Source: Desulfobacterales bacterium (lineage in GTDB: Bacteria > Desulfobacterota > DSM-4660 > Desulfatiglandales > JALVZP01). Taken from it: a stretch of 7,782 nucleotides of DNA. Made by a program: the position numbers and the translations under genes. The DNA lies in the NCBI GenBank assembly GCA_027064285.1, contig JAMOPX010000191.1:1-7782 (forward strand), in the 5' to 3' direction. The notes under the pieces are model-generated. The model saw only the letters and a program-made list of their open reading frames with translations, was not told the DNA's origin and made no database searches. Of this stretch, positions 1 through 7,558 are shown one piece after another; position 1 is the first letter of the stretch; each line of letters opens with the position of its first letter.

Positions 1-106
1 TAACTCCTTTTAGGTATTATTCTAACTATTAGATGTATTAAAATATAACTAAATTGTTACATATCTGGTAATCAGAAAAATCAACCCTTATTAGAACCCT
101 TACCTT
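1..106 (-). promoter_or_regulatory. Probable leader of a minus-strand gene starting beyond the left edge
   Basis: Read on the minus strand, this AT-rich stretch ends at the window edge with AAAAGGAG (complement of 4-11), a good Shine-Dalgarno sequence. A start codon would then fall just outside the window. Upstream on the same strand are AT-rich hexamers that could be promoter elements, for example a TTGATT followed 17 bp later by TGTAAC, but the -10 match is poor. No ORF of note lies in the stretch. The Shine-Dalgarno sequence is seen directly; that a gene follows it is inference. Confidence 0.3.
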
Positions 107-251
107 TGACCTTCAGCTTGTATCTAGATTCTCAATTGCATTTTGATAATAGTTATATTATTATTCTATCTGTTAATCAAGAATATATAAGCCTGTTTAA
201 AAGGTTTTTTCGAACAGGCGGCTTATAATAATGAATGATACGCCATTCATC
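107..251 (-). repeat. Left copy of a ~145-bp inverted repeat (MITE-like, tnpB-derived)
   Basis: This segment matches the reverse complement of 7558-7705 at roughly 90% identity by hand alignment, with about ten mismatches and two short gaps. It contains two hairpins. The small one is ATGAATG (231-237) with CATTCAT (244-250). The large one is ATAAGCC-TGTT (187-197) with AACA...GGCTTAT (213-226), with a 3-nt bulge and a 15-nt loop. Bulged, imperfect hairpins of this sort are typical of IS200/IS605-family ends. In minus-strand orientation, the end near 107-135 corresponds to the TnpB codons readable in the right copy, but a 2-nt gap and an in-frame stop break the frame here. Similarity drops sharply left of 107, although a few matches such as TACC continue. 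This copy is therefore a decayed relative of the right one. It could be a non-autonomous deletion derivative or a remnant of a larger element. Confidence 0.8.
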
Positions 252-544
252 TAGATGATCTCATTGCTATTGTAGTATCTTTTGCTTCAAGAATATATGG
301 CAAAATATAGGTGGCAAGAGAGATGGAGATAACAATAGTTGAAAAACTGGACATTAACAAAAACCAAGCCAAATTACACCCAAAGATAGATATTGGCATT
401 TGGTTGAGGGAGCTGTAAGTATAAAAGAATATCAGAAATAGGATTTGAAAAAGGAAATAATCTAATATATAAAAGACATAGGAAGTGGGCTTAATGACCT
501 TAGGAGATGAAAAATTTAATGTAAAAAAGTAAAAGAGGAAATCT
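252..544. other. Non-coding stretch between left repeat and tnpB fragment; hydrophobic minus-strand frame
   Basis: No convincing gene is seen in this ~293-bp stretch. The plus strand has frequent stops. The minus strand holds one open frame, ending at the TGA at the edge of the repeat (about 247-249). Its translation is strongly hydrophobic, with about three membrane-like segments (for example YFLFQILFLIFFYTYSSL and LAWFLLMSSFSTIVISISLA). It has no ribosome binding site, and its only upstream start codon lies inside the tnpB fragment on the opposite strand. It could be a fragment of an old membrane-protein gene cut by the mobile elements. It could equally be a by-product of A-rich sequence on the other strand. 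The stretch also contains the promoter at 445-473. Confidence 0.3.
445..473 (+). promoter_or_regulatory. sigma70-type promoter upstream of the tnpB fragment and lysA
   Basis: A -35 box TTGAAA (445-450) and a -10 box TATAAA (468-473) are separated by exactly 17 bp. Each is one base away from consensus. Transcription would begin near 480, about 65 nt upstream of the ATG at 545. The 149-codon ORF is followed by lysA after 2 bp, with no hairpin-plus-T-run terminator between them, so this promoter could drive both genes. The DNA is AT-rich, so chance matches are more likely than usual. The position and spacing are seen directly; activity is inferred. Confidence 0.5.
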
Positions 545-994
545 ATGAGCGTTAACACAACCACTCTTACCTATGATGTAAGCCTTCCCAAGTTTTTATG
601 GAAGCATCTTCACAGACTTTTTGAGCAAGGGAAAGGAGAAACAAACAAGCTGATAAGGGAGTTGTGGAATGAAGCTGGCTTTTCCATTCTCAAAAGAAAA
701 GGAGAAGCATCAGCGATACTTAAGGGAGTTGTAAAAAGACCTTCTTACATACCATCAAGGATTTTCAGGAACATTCTTGAATGTTCAGGAAGAATAATCA
801 GGAGTCAGATAAAAAGAAAAGAGATTTTTGAAAAGCTTCTGAAAGGGGAGAATCTTAGAAAGAATCTTCTCGTAAGAAATATTTTGAGACAGATAGAGAA
901 TCTCAAAAAGAAAGGAAGAAAGCCAGATAATTATTTTCAGCTTTCACCACCTCGGCAAAGTGCAAAAATTTATACTTTGCCTAACGAGGAATAG
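545..994 (+). CDS. TnpB-like N-terminal fragment (IS605 OrfB family), 149 aa
   Basis: This resembles the N-terminal helical and nucleic-acid-binding part of IS200/IS605-family TnpB proteins, the RNA-guided nucleases related to Cas12. The recognisable core is roughly residues 15-125, with a basic helical segment around KRPSYIPSRIFRNILECSGR and then Lys/Arg-rich helices. Full TnpB proteins are about 350-450 residues. The RuvC nuclease motifs and the C-terminal zinc finger are absent here, so this piece cannot cut DNA by the known mechanism. The ATG at 545 has a good ribosome binding site (GAGG, 6 nt upstream). The last ~15 residues fall in a hairpin just before lysA and probably are not TnpB. 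Codon use resembles its neighbours. Family assignment is from recognition of sequence character, not a search. A short helical protein of unknown family is the alternative. Confidence 0.6.
   Translation: MSVNTTTLTYDVSLPKFLWKHLHRLFEQGKGETNKLIRELWNEAGFSILKRKGEASAILKGVVKRPSYIPSRIFRNILECSGRIIRSQIKRKEIFEKLLKGENLRKNLLVRNILRQIENLKKKGRKPDNYFQLSPPRQSAKIYTLPNEE
950..989 (+). promoter_or_regulatory. Hairpin covering the lysA Shine-Dalgarno sequence
   Basis: CCTCG (950-954) pairs with CGAGG (985-989), and GCAAAGT (955-961) pairs with ACTTTGC (974-980). The loop is 12 nt and there is a 4-nt bulge (CTAA, 981-984), giving 12 perfect base pairs in all. The 3' arm contains GAGG (986-989), the likely lysA ribosome binding site 7 nt before the ATG at 997. 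Folding would hide that site. Ribosomes translating the upstream ORF to its stop at 992-994 would open the hairpin, so lysA may be translationally coupled to that fragment. It lacks the T-run of an intrinsic terminator. It could alternatively be an old transposon-end hairpin. The pairing is visible in the sequence; regulation is inferred. Confidence 0.5.
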
Positions 995-996
995 GA

Positions 997-2253
997 ATGC
1001 ATTATTTTATTTATAAAGATGCGGAGCTTTATTGCGAAGATGTACCAATAAAAGAAATAGCGGATCAGATTAGAACCCCTTTTTACCTTTACTCTCATGC
1101 TACCCTTGTAAGACACTTCAATGCCTTTGATAGTGCATTTGATGGAATAAAACATCTGACATGCTTTTCTGTAAAGTCAAATTCAAATATAGCCATACTT
1201 AGGCTCTTCGCAAGACTTGGAGCAGGAGCAGATATTGTTTCTGGAGGTGAGCTTTACAGGGCAGTCAAAGCAGGAATTGATCCAGCAAAAATTGTGTATT
1301 CAGGAGTAGGAAAAAGGGAAGATGAAATGGAATATGCACTGAAATCTGACATACTTATGTTTAATGTTGAATCTCATCAGGAACTGTTGGTATTAAACAA
1401 GGTGGCAGAAAGGTTAAATAAAACAGCGAAGATATCCATCAGGGTAAATCCAGATATAGATCCCAAAACACATCCCTATATATCTACGGGTATGAAAGAA
1501 AATAAATTTGGAATAAGCATAGAAGATGCAGTTGAAGAATACAAATTTGCTCATAGACTAAACAACATAGAGATCATCGGCATCTCCTGTCACATAGGAT
1601 CTCAGCTCTTGGATGTAAAACCATTTGTGGACTCACTTAAGAGGCTACTAATCCTTAAAGGAAAACTAAAAGAAGCGGGAATCTCTATAAGATACTTAGA
1701 TATAGGAGGAGGGCTTGGGATAAAATATTCTGATGAACAACCTCCTCATCCAATAGAGTATGCAGAGGCAATAAAAAAAGAAATAAAAGAGAATGATATC
1801 ACTCTTATACTTGAGCCAGGCAGAGTAATAGTGGGAAATGCAGGCATCCTTGTTACAAGGCTTTTGTACAAAAAAGAACAGGGGCAGAAAAAGTTTTTTA
1901 TTGTAGATGCAGGAATGAACGATCTTATAAGACCCAGCCTTTATGGCTCATATCATGAGATTTGTCCTATTAGAAAAAGAAACACACCACTTGTAGAGGT
2001 TGATATTGTAGGGCCTATATGCGAATCAGGGGATTTCTTTGCGAGAAAAAGAAAGATCCAGGACATTGAGGCCGGAGACCTGATAGCAATAATGAGCGCA
2101 GGTGCATATGGCTTTGTTATGTCCTCTAACTATAATTCCAGACCAAGACCCTGTGAGGTCATCGTAAAAGGAAAGGAATTTTTTGTTATAAGAGAGAGAG
2201 AAACCTATGAAGATCTTATAAGAGGAGAATCTATACCAGCCTTTTTGATATAG
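997..2253 (+). CDS. lysA: Diaminopimelate decarboxylase (EC 4.1.1.20)
   Basis: This cytoplasmic PLP enzyme decarboxylates meso-2,6-diaminopimelate to L-lysine and CO2, the last step of lysine synthesis. It also sets how much diaminopimelate remains for peptidoglycan. The protein is a full-length 418 residues. In the alpha/beta-barrel domain the PLP-binding lysine is K60 (FSVKSN). CHIGSQ follows at 198-203, the PLP-phosphate glycine loop GGGLG at 237-241, and EPGR at 273-276. In the C-terminal domain, CESGD (342-346) supplies the cysteine that completes the partner subunit's active site in the dimer, and AGAYG (368-372) and NYN (378-380) are also present. The start MHYFIYKDAELYCEDVP is the usual one for this family. 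It begins 2 bp after the tnpB-like fragment and ends 4 bp from the convergent topA. No dapA, dapB or dapF is adjacent, so the usual lysine neighbours have been lost or lie elsewhere. Confidence 0.97.
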   Translation: MHYFIYKDAELYCEDVPIKEIADQIRTPFYLYSHATLVRHFNAFDSAFDGIKHLTCFSVKSNSNIAILRLFARLGAGADIVSGGELYRAVKAGIDPAKIVYSGVGKREDEMEYALKSDILMFNVESHQELLVLNKVAERLNKTAKISIRVNPDIDPKTHPYISTGMKENKFGISIEDAVEEYKFAHRLNNIEIIGISCHIGSQLLDVKPFVDSLKRLLILKGKLKEAGISIRYLDIGGGLGIKYSDEQPPHPIEYAEAIKKEIKENDITLILEPGRVIVGNAGILVTRLLYKKEQGQKKFFIVDAGMNDLIRPSLYGSYHEICPIRKRNTPLVEVDIVGPICESGDFFARKRKIQDIEAGDLIAIMSAGAYGFVMSSNYNSRPRPCEVIVKGKEFFVIRERETYEDLIRGESIPAFLI

Positions 2254-2257
2254 GGAG

Positions 2258-4507
2258 TTATTCTTTTATCTTATAATTACAGTCTTTATTTCTGCATAGA
2301 ATCACAACATCTCCACTCTTATACCTTCTGATCCTGAGCACCTTTGTTCCACATTCAGGACATGTTCCATCAAAAGGTTCATCCCACATAGCAAACTTAC
2401 AATCCGGATATCTACTGCATGCATAAAATCTTTTTCCTTTTCTTGTCATCCTTTCTACTAAGGTGCCAGTACATCCCTCTTCTGGACAGGAAATTCCTGT
2501 ATCCAATACCTTTTTCTCCTCTAAGTTTCTGGTATTCTTGCATTCTGGATACCCGGAACAGGCAAGAAATGGACCATATTTACCCCTTTTTATCACCATA
2601 GGCCTTCCGCATAGCTCACACACCTCGTCTGTTATCTCTTCTTTTCCTTCATCTATGATAATCTCTCCTTTTTCATTTCTGTGAAAGTTTGCTGTATATC
2701 TGCAATCTGGAAAATTAGAACAAGAAAGAAAAAGTCCATTTTTACCTGACTTTATAACCAGCTTGCCACCACATTCTGGACAAGAAAGATTTGTGGGAAG
2801 CTCGCCTTTCATTTCCTTTTCTGCTTTTTTCAGTTCTTCTGAAAAGCTCTTATAAAACCTCCTTATCACCTCATTCCACTTTGCTTTTCCCTGTTCTATT
2901 TTATCTAAATTTGCTTCCATTTTTGCAGTAAATCCCATATCTAAAATGTCAGGAAAATTCTTTTGAAGTATCTCTGTAACCAAAAATCCCAATTCAGTAG
3001 GCCTAAATCTTTTTTTTTCATCTCTAATCACATATTCTCTGTTATTTATGGTCTCTAATATTGTGGCATAAGTAGATGGCCTGCCTATTTCGTGCTTTTC
3101 CAAGTCTTTTATAAGAGTGGCATCAGTATATCTGGATGGTGGCTGAGTAAAATGCTGGGAAGGTTCGAATTGGATAAGATTCAACCTCTGTCCTTTCTTT
3201 AAATCAGGAAGCATCTGCTCCTTTTCATCCTCTTCTTTGTAAAGCACTATATAGCCATCAAACACTAAAACAGATCCTGTTATTCTGAATATTGCATCCC
3301 CAGATTTTATATCTATCTGGGTTTGTTCCATTATGGCAGGAGACATCTGGGAAGCTAAAAATCTTTTCCATATAAGGCTATATAAGGCAAGTTGATCTTT
3401 ATTCAGATATTTTGTGAGCTTGTCAGGTTCAATATCTACCATAGTGGGTCTTATGGCTTCATGTGCTTCTTGAGCACCTTTCCTGCTCTTATAAGTATTT
3501 GGGGTCTCTGGCACATATTCTTTTCCAAATCTTTTCAGGACATAATCTCTTGCCATTTTAATTGCTTCATCAGAAATCCTAAAAGAGTCTGTCCTCATAT
3601 AGGTAATGAGACCTGTCTGCCCCATCTCTCCTAATTCTATCCCTTCATATAGATTCTGGGCGATAAGCATGGTCTTTTTTGCAGAAAATCCAAGCTTTTT
3701 ATATGCTTCCTGCTGCATAAGACTTGTAGTAAAAGGAGGAGGAGGGTTTTTCTTTTTCTTTCTCTTAGTTACAGAAACAATCTCAAATCCTTTATCTTTT
3801 ATGTCAGAGATGATCTGATCTACCTGCTCTTTGTTTTTTAACTCTGCTTTTTTGCCTTTGTATTTAAAAAGTCGTGCCTTAAAGGCATTTCCCTTTTCGT
3901 CTTTTAACAACACCTCTAAGGTCCAGTACTCCTCTGGTTCAAAGGAGAATATCTCTTTTTCCCTTTCACAGATCATTTTCAGGGCTACAGACTGGACCCT
4001 GCCCGCACTAAGACCTGGCTTTACTTTTTTCCACAACAGAGGAGATATCTGATATCCTACAAGTCTATCTAAGATTCTTCTGGCTACCTGTGATTCAACC
4101 CTGTCTTTGTTTAACTGCTGGGGGGAAGATAATGCTTCCTTTACTGCCTTTTTAGTAATCTCATTGAAAAGCACTCTATATATCTTTTTTCTCTTCACTC
4201 CTTTTACTTTTTTCAGCTCTTCTGCTACATGCCAAGCAATGGCCTCTCCTTCCCTATCAGGATCTGGCCCAAGATATATCTCGTCCGCATTCTTTGCTGT
4301 CTTTTTTAGTTCTCTTAGGATCTTTTCTTTGCCTTTGATAGTTACATATTCTGGGGTGAAACCGTTATTTATATCCACCCCAAGCCTTCCTTCTGGCAAG
4401 TCCTTAACATGACCTAAGGTGGCCATTACCTGAAACTCAGGACCCAAGTATCTTTTGAGGGTCCTTGTTTTGGTAGGAGATTCCACTATAAGAAGCTTTT
4501 TTCCCAT
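2258..4507 (-). CDS. topA: DNA topoisomerase I (type IA)
   Basis: This enzyme relaxes negatively supercoiled DNA by cutting one strand and passing the other through the break. The N-terminal Toprim domain begins KKLLIVESPTK, with the conserved Glu at residue 9. Its DPDREGEAIAW motif has metal-binding D82, D84 and E86. The catalytic tyrosine is Y303 in GLITYMRTDSFR. Four C-terminal zinc ribbons follow, with cysteines at 576/579/596/602, 630/633/650/656, 674/679/697/703 and 716/719/738/743. At 749 residues it has the usual length for a bacterial enzyme with extra zinc ribbons. I chose the ATG at 4507 because AAGGG lies 7 nt before it. An in-frame TTG at 4513 would add two residues but sits too close to that site. 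The gene is last in the DUF6178-dprA-topA operon, 10 bp after the dprA stop. There is no helicase domain, so it is not reverse gyrase. Confidence 0.97.
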   Translation of the reverse strand: MGKKLLIVESPTKTRTLKRYLGPEFQVMATLGHVKDLPEGRLGVDINNGFTPEYVTIKGKEKILRELKKTAKNADEIYLGPDPDREGEAIAWHVAEELKKVKGVKRKKIYRVLFNEITKKAVKEALSSPQQLNKDRVESQVARRILDRLVGYQISPLLWKKVKPGLSAGRVQSVALKMICEREKEIFSFEPEEYWTLEVLLKDEKGNAFKARLFKYKGKKAELKNKEQVDQIISDIKDKGFEIVSVTKRKKKKNPPPPFTTSLMQQEAYKKLGFSAKKTMLIAQNLYEGIELGEMGQTGLITYMRTDSFRISDEAIKMARDYVLKRFGKEYVPETPNTYKSRKGAQEAHEAIRPTMVDIEPDKLTKYLNKDQLALYSLIWKRFLASQMSPAIMEQTQIDIKSGDAIFRITGSVLVFDGYIVLYKEEDEKEQMLPDLKKGQRLNLIQFEPSQHFTQPPSRYTDATLIKDLEKHEIGRPSTYATILETINNREYVIRDEKKRFRPTELGFLVTEILQKNFPDILDMGFTAKMEANLDKIEQGKAKWNEVIRRFYKSFSEELKKAEKEMKGELPTNLSCPECGGKLVIKSGKNGLFLSCSNFPDCRYTANFHRNEKGEIIIDEGKEEITDEVCELCGRPMVIKRGKYGPFLACSGYPECKNTRNLEEKKVLDTGISCPEEGCTGTLVERMTRKGKRFYACSRYPDCKFAMWDEPFDGTCPECGTKVLRIRRYKSGDVVILCRNKDCNYKIKE

Positions 4508-4517
4508 GACCAATCCC

Positions 4518-5630
4518 TTATTTTTTAATAAATAGCTTGCCAGGTATCTGTCTTATCAGATCTTTAAGCTCCATCTTTAAAAGAGCACTCAAAACCTCTC
4601 CAGGATCAATACCTGTGTTTCTTATTATTTCGTCTATATGTACAGGATGTTCGCTCAAGCAGCTGTATATTTTTTCTTCTACAGGGCTTAACTTGATGTT
4701 TTGCTTGGTTGAAACATCCGTAGTTGAAATTTCTGTCTCAATACCAAACTCCTCCAATATATCCTCTATATCCTCTACCAACTTTGCTCCTTGTTTTATC
4801 AGAAAGTGAGTTCCTCTGCTCCTCACTGATTCAATACTGCCAGGAACAGCAAATACTTCTCTTCCTTGATGCAAAGCAAAAGATGCAGTAATAAGAGAAC
4901 CACTTCTTTTTGTTGCTTCCACCACCAATACTCCCTTGCTCATTCCGCTTATAATCCTGTTTCTTACAGGAAAATTTTTGGCTTCAGGAGGCGTTCCAAA
5001 AGGAAACTCAGTTACTATTGAGCCATTTTCTTTTATATTTTGGAATATTCTTTTATTTTCCTTAGGATATATCACATCAATACCTGTTCCAAGCACAGCT
5101 ACTGTATAACCTCCTGCTTTTAGGGCTCCTAAATGTGCATAGGCATCAATTCCTTTAGCCATACCGCTTACTATGCCAATTCCCATGGATGCAAGCTTAA
5201 AAGAAATATCTCTCGAAACCCTTATACCATATTGAGTTGCACTTCTTGCCCCAACAATTCCTATGAAAAACTGATTCTTTGGAATCTTCTTGCCTAAGGC
5301 GTAGAGAAGAACAGGAGGATAGTCTATTTCTTTTAAAAGTTCTGGATACTCTGGATCTTCATATAATATTACCCTTGCGCCACTGTCTGTTATCCTTTTC
5401 AGCTCTTTTTCTGGGTCAGATTTGTAGTCCCTTTTTAATATATTTGTTACAACATCTTTCCTCACTCCCGCAGATTCCAGCTCATATCTGTCTGCCTCAA
5501 ATACTGCCTCAACAGAGCCAAATCTGTTCAGTAAGGTCAGAAATGTACTGTTGCCAATACCCTTTATAGATTTGAGGCAAAGCCAATGATAAACCTTATT
5601 GTATGATAAAGAACCTGAGGTATCTTTCAT
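4518..5630 (-). CDS. dprA: DNA-processing protein DprA (Smf family)
   Basis: DprA binds incoming single-stranded DNA in the cytoplasm and loads RecA on it during natural transformation. Many non-competent bacteria also keep it, where its role is less clear. The protein has 370 residues. A helix-hairpin-helix-like N-terminus includes SIKGIGNSTFLTLLNRFGS (about 21-39). The Rossmann-like DprA domain spans about 85-290, with GIVGARSATQYG (124-135), SGMAKGIDAYAH (155-166), FPVRNRIISGMS (220-231) and SLITASFALHQGREVFAVPG (245-264). A winged-helix C-terminal domain covers about 315-370. The ATG at 5630 lies inside the end of the DUF6178 gene, a 35-bp overlap. No other start codon occurs before the conserved region, so this start is forced. 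Its own ribosome binding site is weak, which suggests translational coupling to the upstream gene. The dprA-topA neighbourhood is common in bacteria. Confidence 0.96.
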   Translation of the reverse strand: MKDTSGSLSYNKVYHWLCLKSIKGIGNSTFLTLLNRFGSVEAVFEADRYELESAGVRKDVVTNILKRDYKSDPEKELKRITDSGARVILYEDPEYPELLKEIDYPPVLLYALGKKIPKNQFFIGIVGARSATQYGIRVSRDISFKLASMGIGIVSGMAKGIDAYAHLGALKAGGYTVAVLGTGIDVIYPKENKRIFQNIKENGSIVTEFPFGTPPEAKNFPVRNRIISGMSKGVLVVEATKRSGSLITASFALHQGREVFAVPGSIESVRSRGTHFLIKQGAKLVEDIEDILEEFGIETEISTTDVSTKQNIKLSPVEEKIYSCLSEHPVHIDEIIRNTGIDPGEVLSALLKMELKDLIRQIPGKLFIKK

Positions 5631-7299
5631 CTATGTCTTTTATCGCTACTCTTTCATATTCCTCTACAAACTCATCCCATAAAGAAGATAGAATTTTTTC
5701 TAATTCTGGGGAAGGAAGATAAGAACTGAGCTCTTTTATAAATCTTTCCCTGTATTTCTCCATCTTATAAGGTGTCTGCTTATCTTCTTCTCTCAGTATC
5801 TTAAATAGCTCTCTTACCTGATCCAAGGCAATCCCTTCAAATCCTAAGTTAAGCTTTAATACCGATCTTGCCCAGAATGTGAACAGAAGCGGATGAAAAG
5901 TCATAGCAGGGTCTATTAACAGACCTTTATCCAAAGGATAAAAAGAAGTTATCTTTGCAAACAGATTATCCAGAAGCTCAATTTTTCTGTAAATCTGCTC
6001 GCTCTTTTCAATCTCTGAAAGGCTTTCGAAATGTCTGAATTCCTCTCCATCCTCTACTCCAACATAATACATCGGTCTTTTCATAAGAAGTCCTCTTATA
6101 ATCTCGCCCCACTCTGAACCCCAGAAACCAAAATCTAAGCCATAGCTTTTAAACCAGCTCCTCTTTACCCATTTCTCTACTTCCCATTTTAGTTTAAGAG
6201 CAATTCCAAATCCTGCCCTGAATATAAAGACTAAAGAATTATTTTTTATCAACTCTACAGCCTTTGAAATATCTTTTCCACAAACCTTTTCTATGGCCAC
6301 ATTAAGATAGCCTGCTGCTTTTCTACATATCCTGAGAAGGTCTTCAAATTCTAACATAGAAAGCCCATCTGCTGATACTATCTGATTGCATAACCCTGCA
6401 AATTCAAGTCTTATCCTATCCATAAGCACATTGTCCCTTATATGTCTTACAGCAAGGGCAAATGGTCCTTTTTTTTGAAGTTGATTTATGGGAAAATAGG
6501 GAACCATTTCCTTTATCTCTTCATCTACACGGACTAACTCTAAACCACCTTTTTCTGAAGGTATCTCTTTTCTTATAAGCTTATCCAAAGGATAAAGGGC
6601 ATATACAGCTATTGCCTCCTCAAATGGCAGAAAACCATACTCTGCTATCCTAACACTCTTAAGTCTGTACAGCTCTTCCTCTGTTGAAGCAGGCAGTATT
6701 GCTCTTGAGCTCATAAGCAATGCCTGATATTTTAGAAAATCTTGAGCTGCTATAAGCTTTAAAACAGTTTCAATTAGCTCCCTCTGAGATTCATCTTTTA
6801 ATCTTAAGTAAAAAGTCCCGTCTAAAGTAAAATATTCTTCTGACAAATCATATATGTTATCATTGGTTGCTATTACTATCTCTACTGTGCGGTACAGATA
6901 ATAATATGTAAAAAGTTCCATATCCTCAGATATAAGCCAGTTAGCAAACCTTTCAGCATCTGCTTTCATAAGCCTTTTAAGCCATATTCCAGCTTTTTTA
7001 ATATCTATACAGTCCTTTTTCCATATCTCGAGATCGAGTATATACTGCCATTGCTCTTCAGTGGCAAGCCTTAATATAGGAATGGAATCATCCTCTCCTA
7101 CCTTCTTTATAAGCCAGTACAAATCCAAAAAAGGCATCTGCTGAATTAACTGGATGGCTTCTTTCTGTTCCAGTATAAAGTCCAATACCTTTGTTTCAGG
7201 AAGAGAAAAAAGCTTTTCAAAAAAGAGCTCTCTTTTTCTTTCTAAGACACTCTGCCTTTCTCTTTTAAACTGAATTACCTTTTCTGCTTCTTTTTCCAT
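5596..7299 (-). CDS. DUF6178 family protein, function unknown
   Basis: A 567-residue, probably cytoplasmic protein with no signal peptide or membrane segment visible. I recognise it as DUF6178, a family of unknown biochemical role found mainly in Deltaproteobacteria-type genomes. Conserved-looking blocks are LRLATEEQWQYILDLEIWKKD (about 76-96), WLKRLMKADAERFANWL (about 106-122) and the EEELYRL...EYGFLPFEEAIAVY block (about 207-233). The chain is mostly helical and rich in Leu, Glu and Lys. I chose the ATG at 7299 because AAAGGTGAT, complementary to the 16S rRNA tail, lies 6 nt before it. An ATG at 7317 would add six residues but has no ribosome binding site. It is the first gene of the operon with dprA and topA, and its last 35 bp encode the start of dprA in another frame. 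No catalytic motif is evident. The family call is from recognition, not a search. Confidence 0.8.
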   Translation of the reverse strand: MEKEAEKVIQFKRERQSVLERKRELFFEKLFSLPETKVLDFILEQKEAIQLIQQMPFLDLYWLIKKVGEDDSIPILRLATEEQWQYILDLEIWKKDCIDIKKAGIWLKRLMKADAERFANWLISEDMELFTYYYLYRTVEIVIATNDNIYDLSEEYFTLDGTFYLRLKDESQRELIETVLKLIAAQDFLKYQALLMSSRAILPASTEEELYRLKSVRIAEYGFLPFEEAIAVYALYPLDKLIRKEIPSEKGGLELVRVDEEIKEMVPYFPINQLQKKGPFALAVRHIRDNVLMDRIRLEFAGLCNQIVSADGLSMLEFEDLLRICRKAAGYLNVAIEKVCGKDISKAVELIKNNSLVFIFRAGFGIALKLKWEVEKWVKRSWFKSYGLDFGFWGSEWGEIIRGLLMKRPMYYVGVEDGEEFRHFESLSEIEKSEQIYRKIELLDNLFAKITSFYPLDKGLLIDPAMTFHPLLFTFWARSVLKLNLGFEGIALDQVRELFKILREEDKQTPYKMEKYRERFIKELSSYLPSPELEKILSSLWDEFVEEYERVAIKDIDERYLRFFIIQ

Positions 7300-7530
7300 A
7301 ACCTTATCACCTTTCATAAAAAAGAATAGCCTATGTGGGGCATATATCTATTATCCTGATCCTTCTATACATCTGAATCTATCTACACGAATGGCATACT
7401 TGGACATTTATTAAATCCTTCTCTGCAGGGAACACTTCTTCATAGTAGATCACATTTTTTATCCTGACGAGAGTATTTTTTTGTTATTTGTCTCTGTTCT
7501 GCTATATAAAACACTTACAAAAATCCACGT

Positions 7531-7558
7531 CAGAAAGCCCATAAGCTTCAGCTATGGG
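7531..7558 (+). ncRNA. IS605-type right-end / omega-RNA-like hairpin remnant
   Basis: The sequence reads AGAAAGCCC then a stem CCCATAAGC (7538-7546) with GCTATGGG (7551-7558), a TTCA loop and one bulged A. A GAAGCCC...GCTTCAGC...GGG hairpin is a common signature of the 3' end of IS605/IS1341-type elements, where it forms both the transposon right end and the 3' part of the TnpB guide RNA. In such RNAs the guide would begin just after the hairpin, here close to GATGAATGGC, where the inverted repeat starts. No intact TnpB C-terminus can be read upstream at 7300-7530 on the plus strand, so the element is at best a relic. The hairpin is seen directly; the assignment rests on resemblance. Confidence 0.4.

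Noticed and set aside
107..251. CRISPR array or attachment site
   Set aside because: The repeat occurs once here and once inverted 7 kb away, with no short regular repeat-spacer pattern and no integrase gene or tRNA.
545..994. Nuclease-dead TnpB-derived repressor (TldR-like)
   Set aside because: Known proteins of that type keep a near full-length TnpB fold with altered RuvC residues. Here the whole RuvC half is absent, so a guide-RNA-dependent regulator is not supported.
2200..2320. Intrinsic terminator between lysA and topA
   Set aside because: Only weak AT-rich palindromes such as CTTATAAG occur, without a GC stem followed by a T-run.
2419..4412. Several 60-100 codon plus-strand ORFs opposite topA
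   Set aside because: They are open frames opposite a strongly conserved coding strand, rich in Phe/Ser/Leu from complementing Lys/Glu codons, with no ribosome binding sites.
2258..4507. Reverse gyrase rather than topoisomerase I
   Set aside because: The protein has no helicase domain. It begins directly with the Toprim domain and ends in four zinc ribbons, so it gives no proof of hyperthermophily.
7300..7530. C-terminal end of a TnpB upstream of the omega-RNA-like hairpin
   Set aside because: No plus-strand frame shows the CxxC zinc-finger pairs or the late RuvC motifs, and stops are frequent. If a tnpB was here it is no longer readable. I also saw no strong promoter for the DUF6178 operon in this stretch.
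7459..7542. 27-residue minus-strand ORF starting MGFLTWIFVSVL
   Set aside because: It begins inside the omega-RNA-like hairpin, has no convincing ribosome binding site, and its hydrophobic start comes from the right-end sequence being read backwards.
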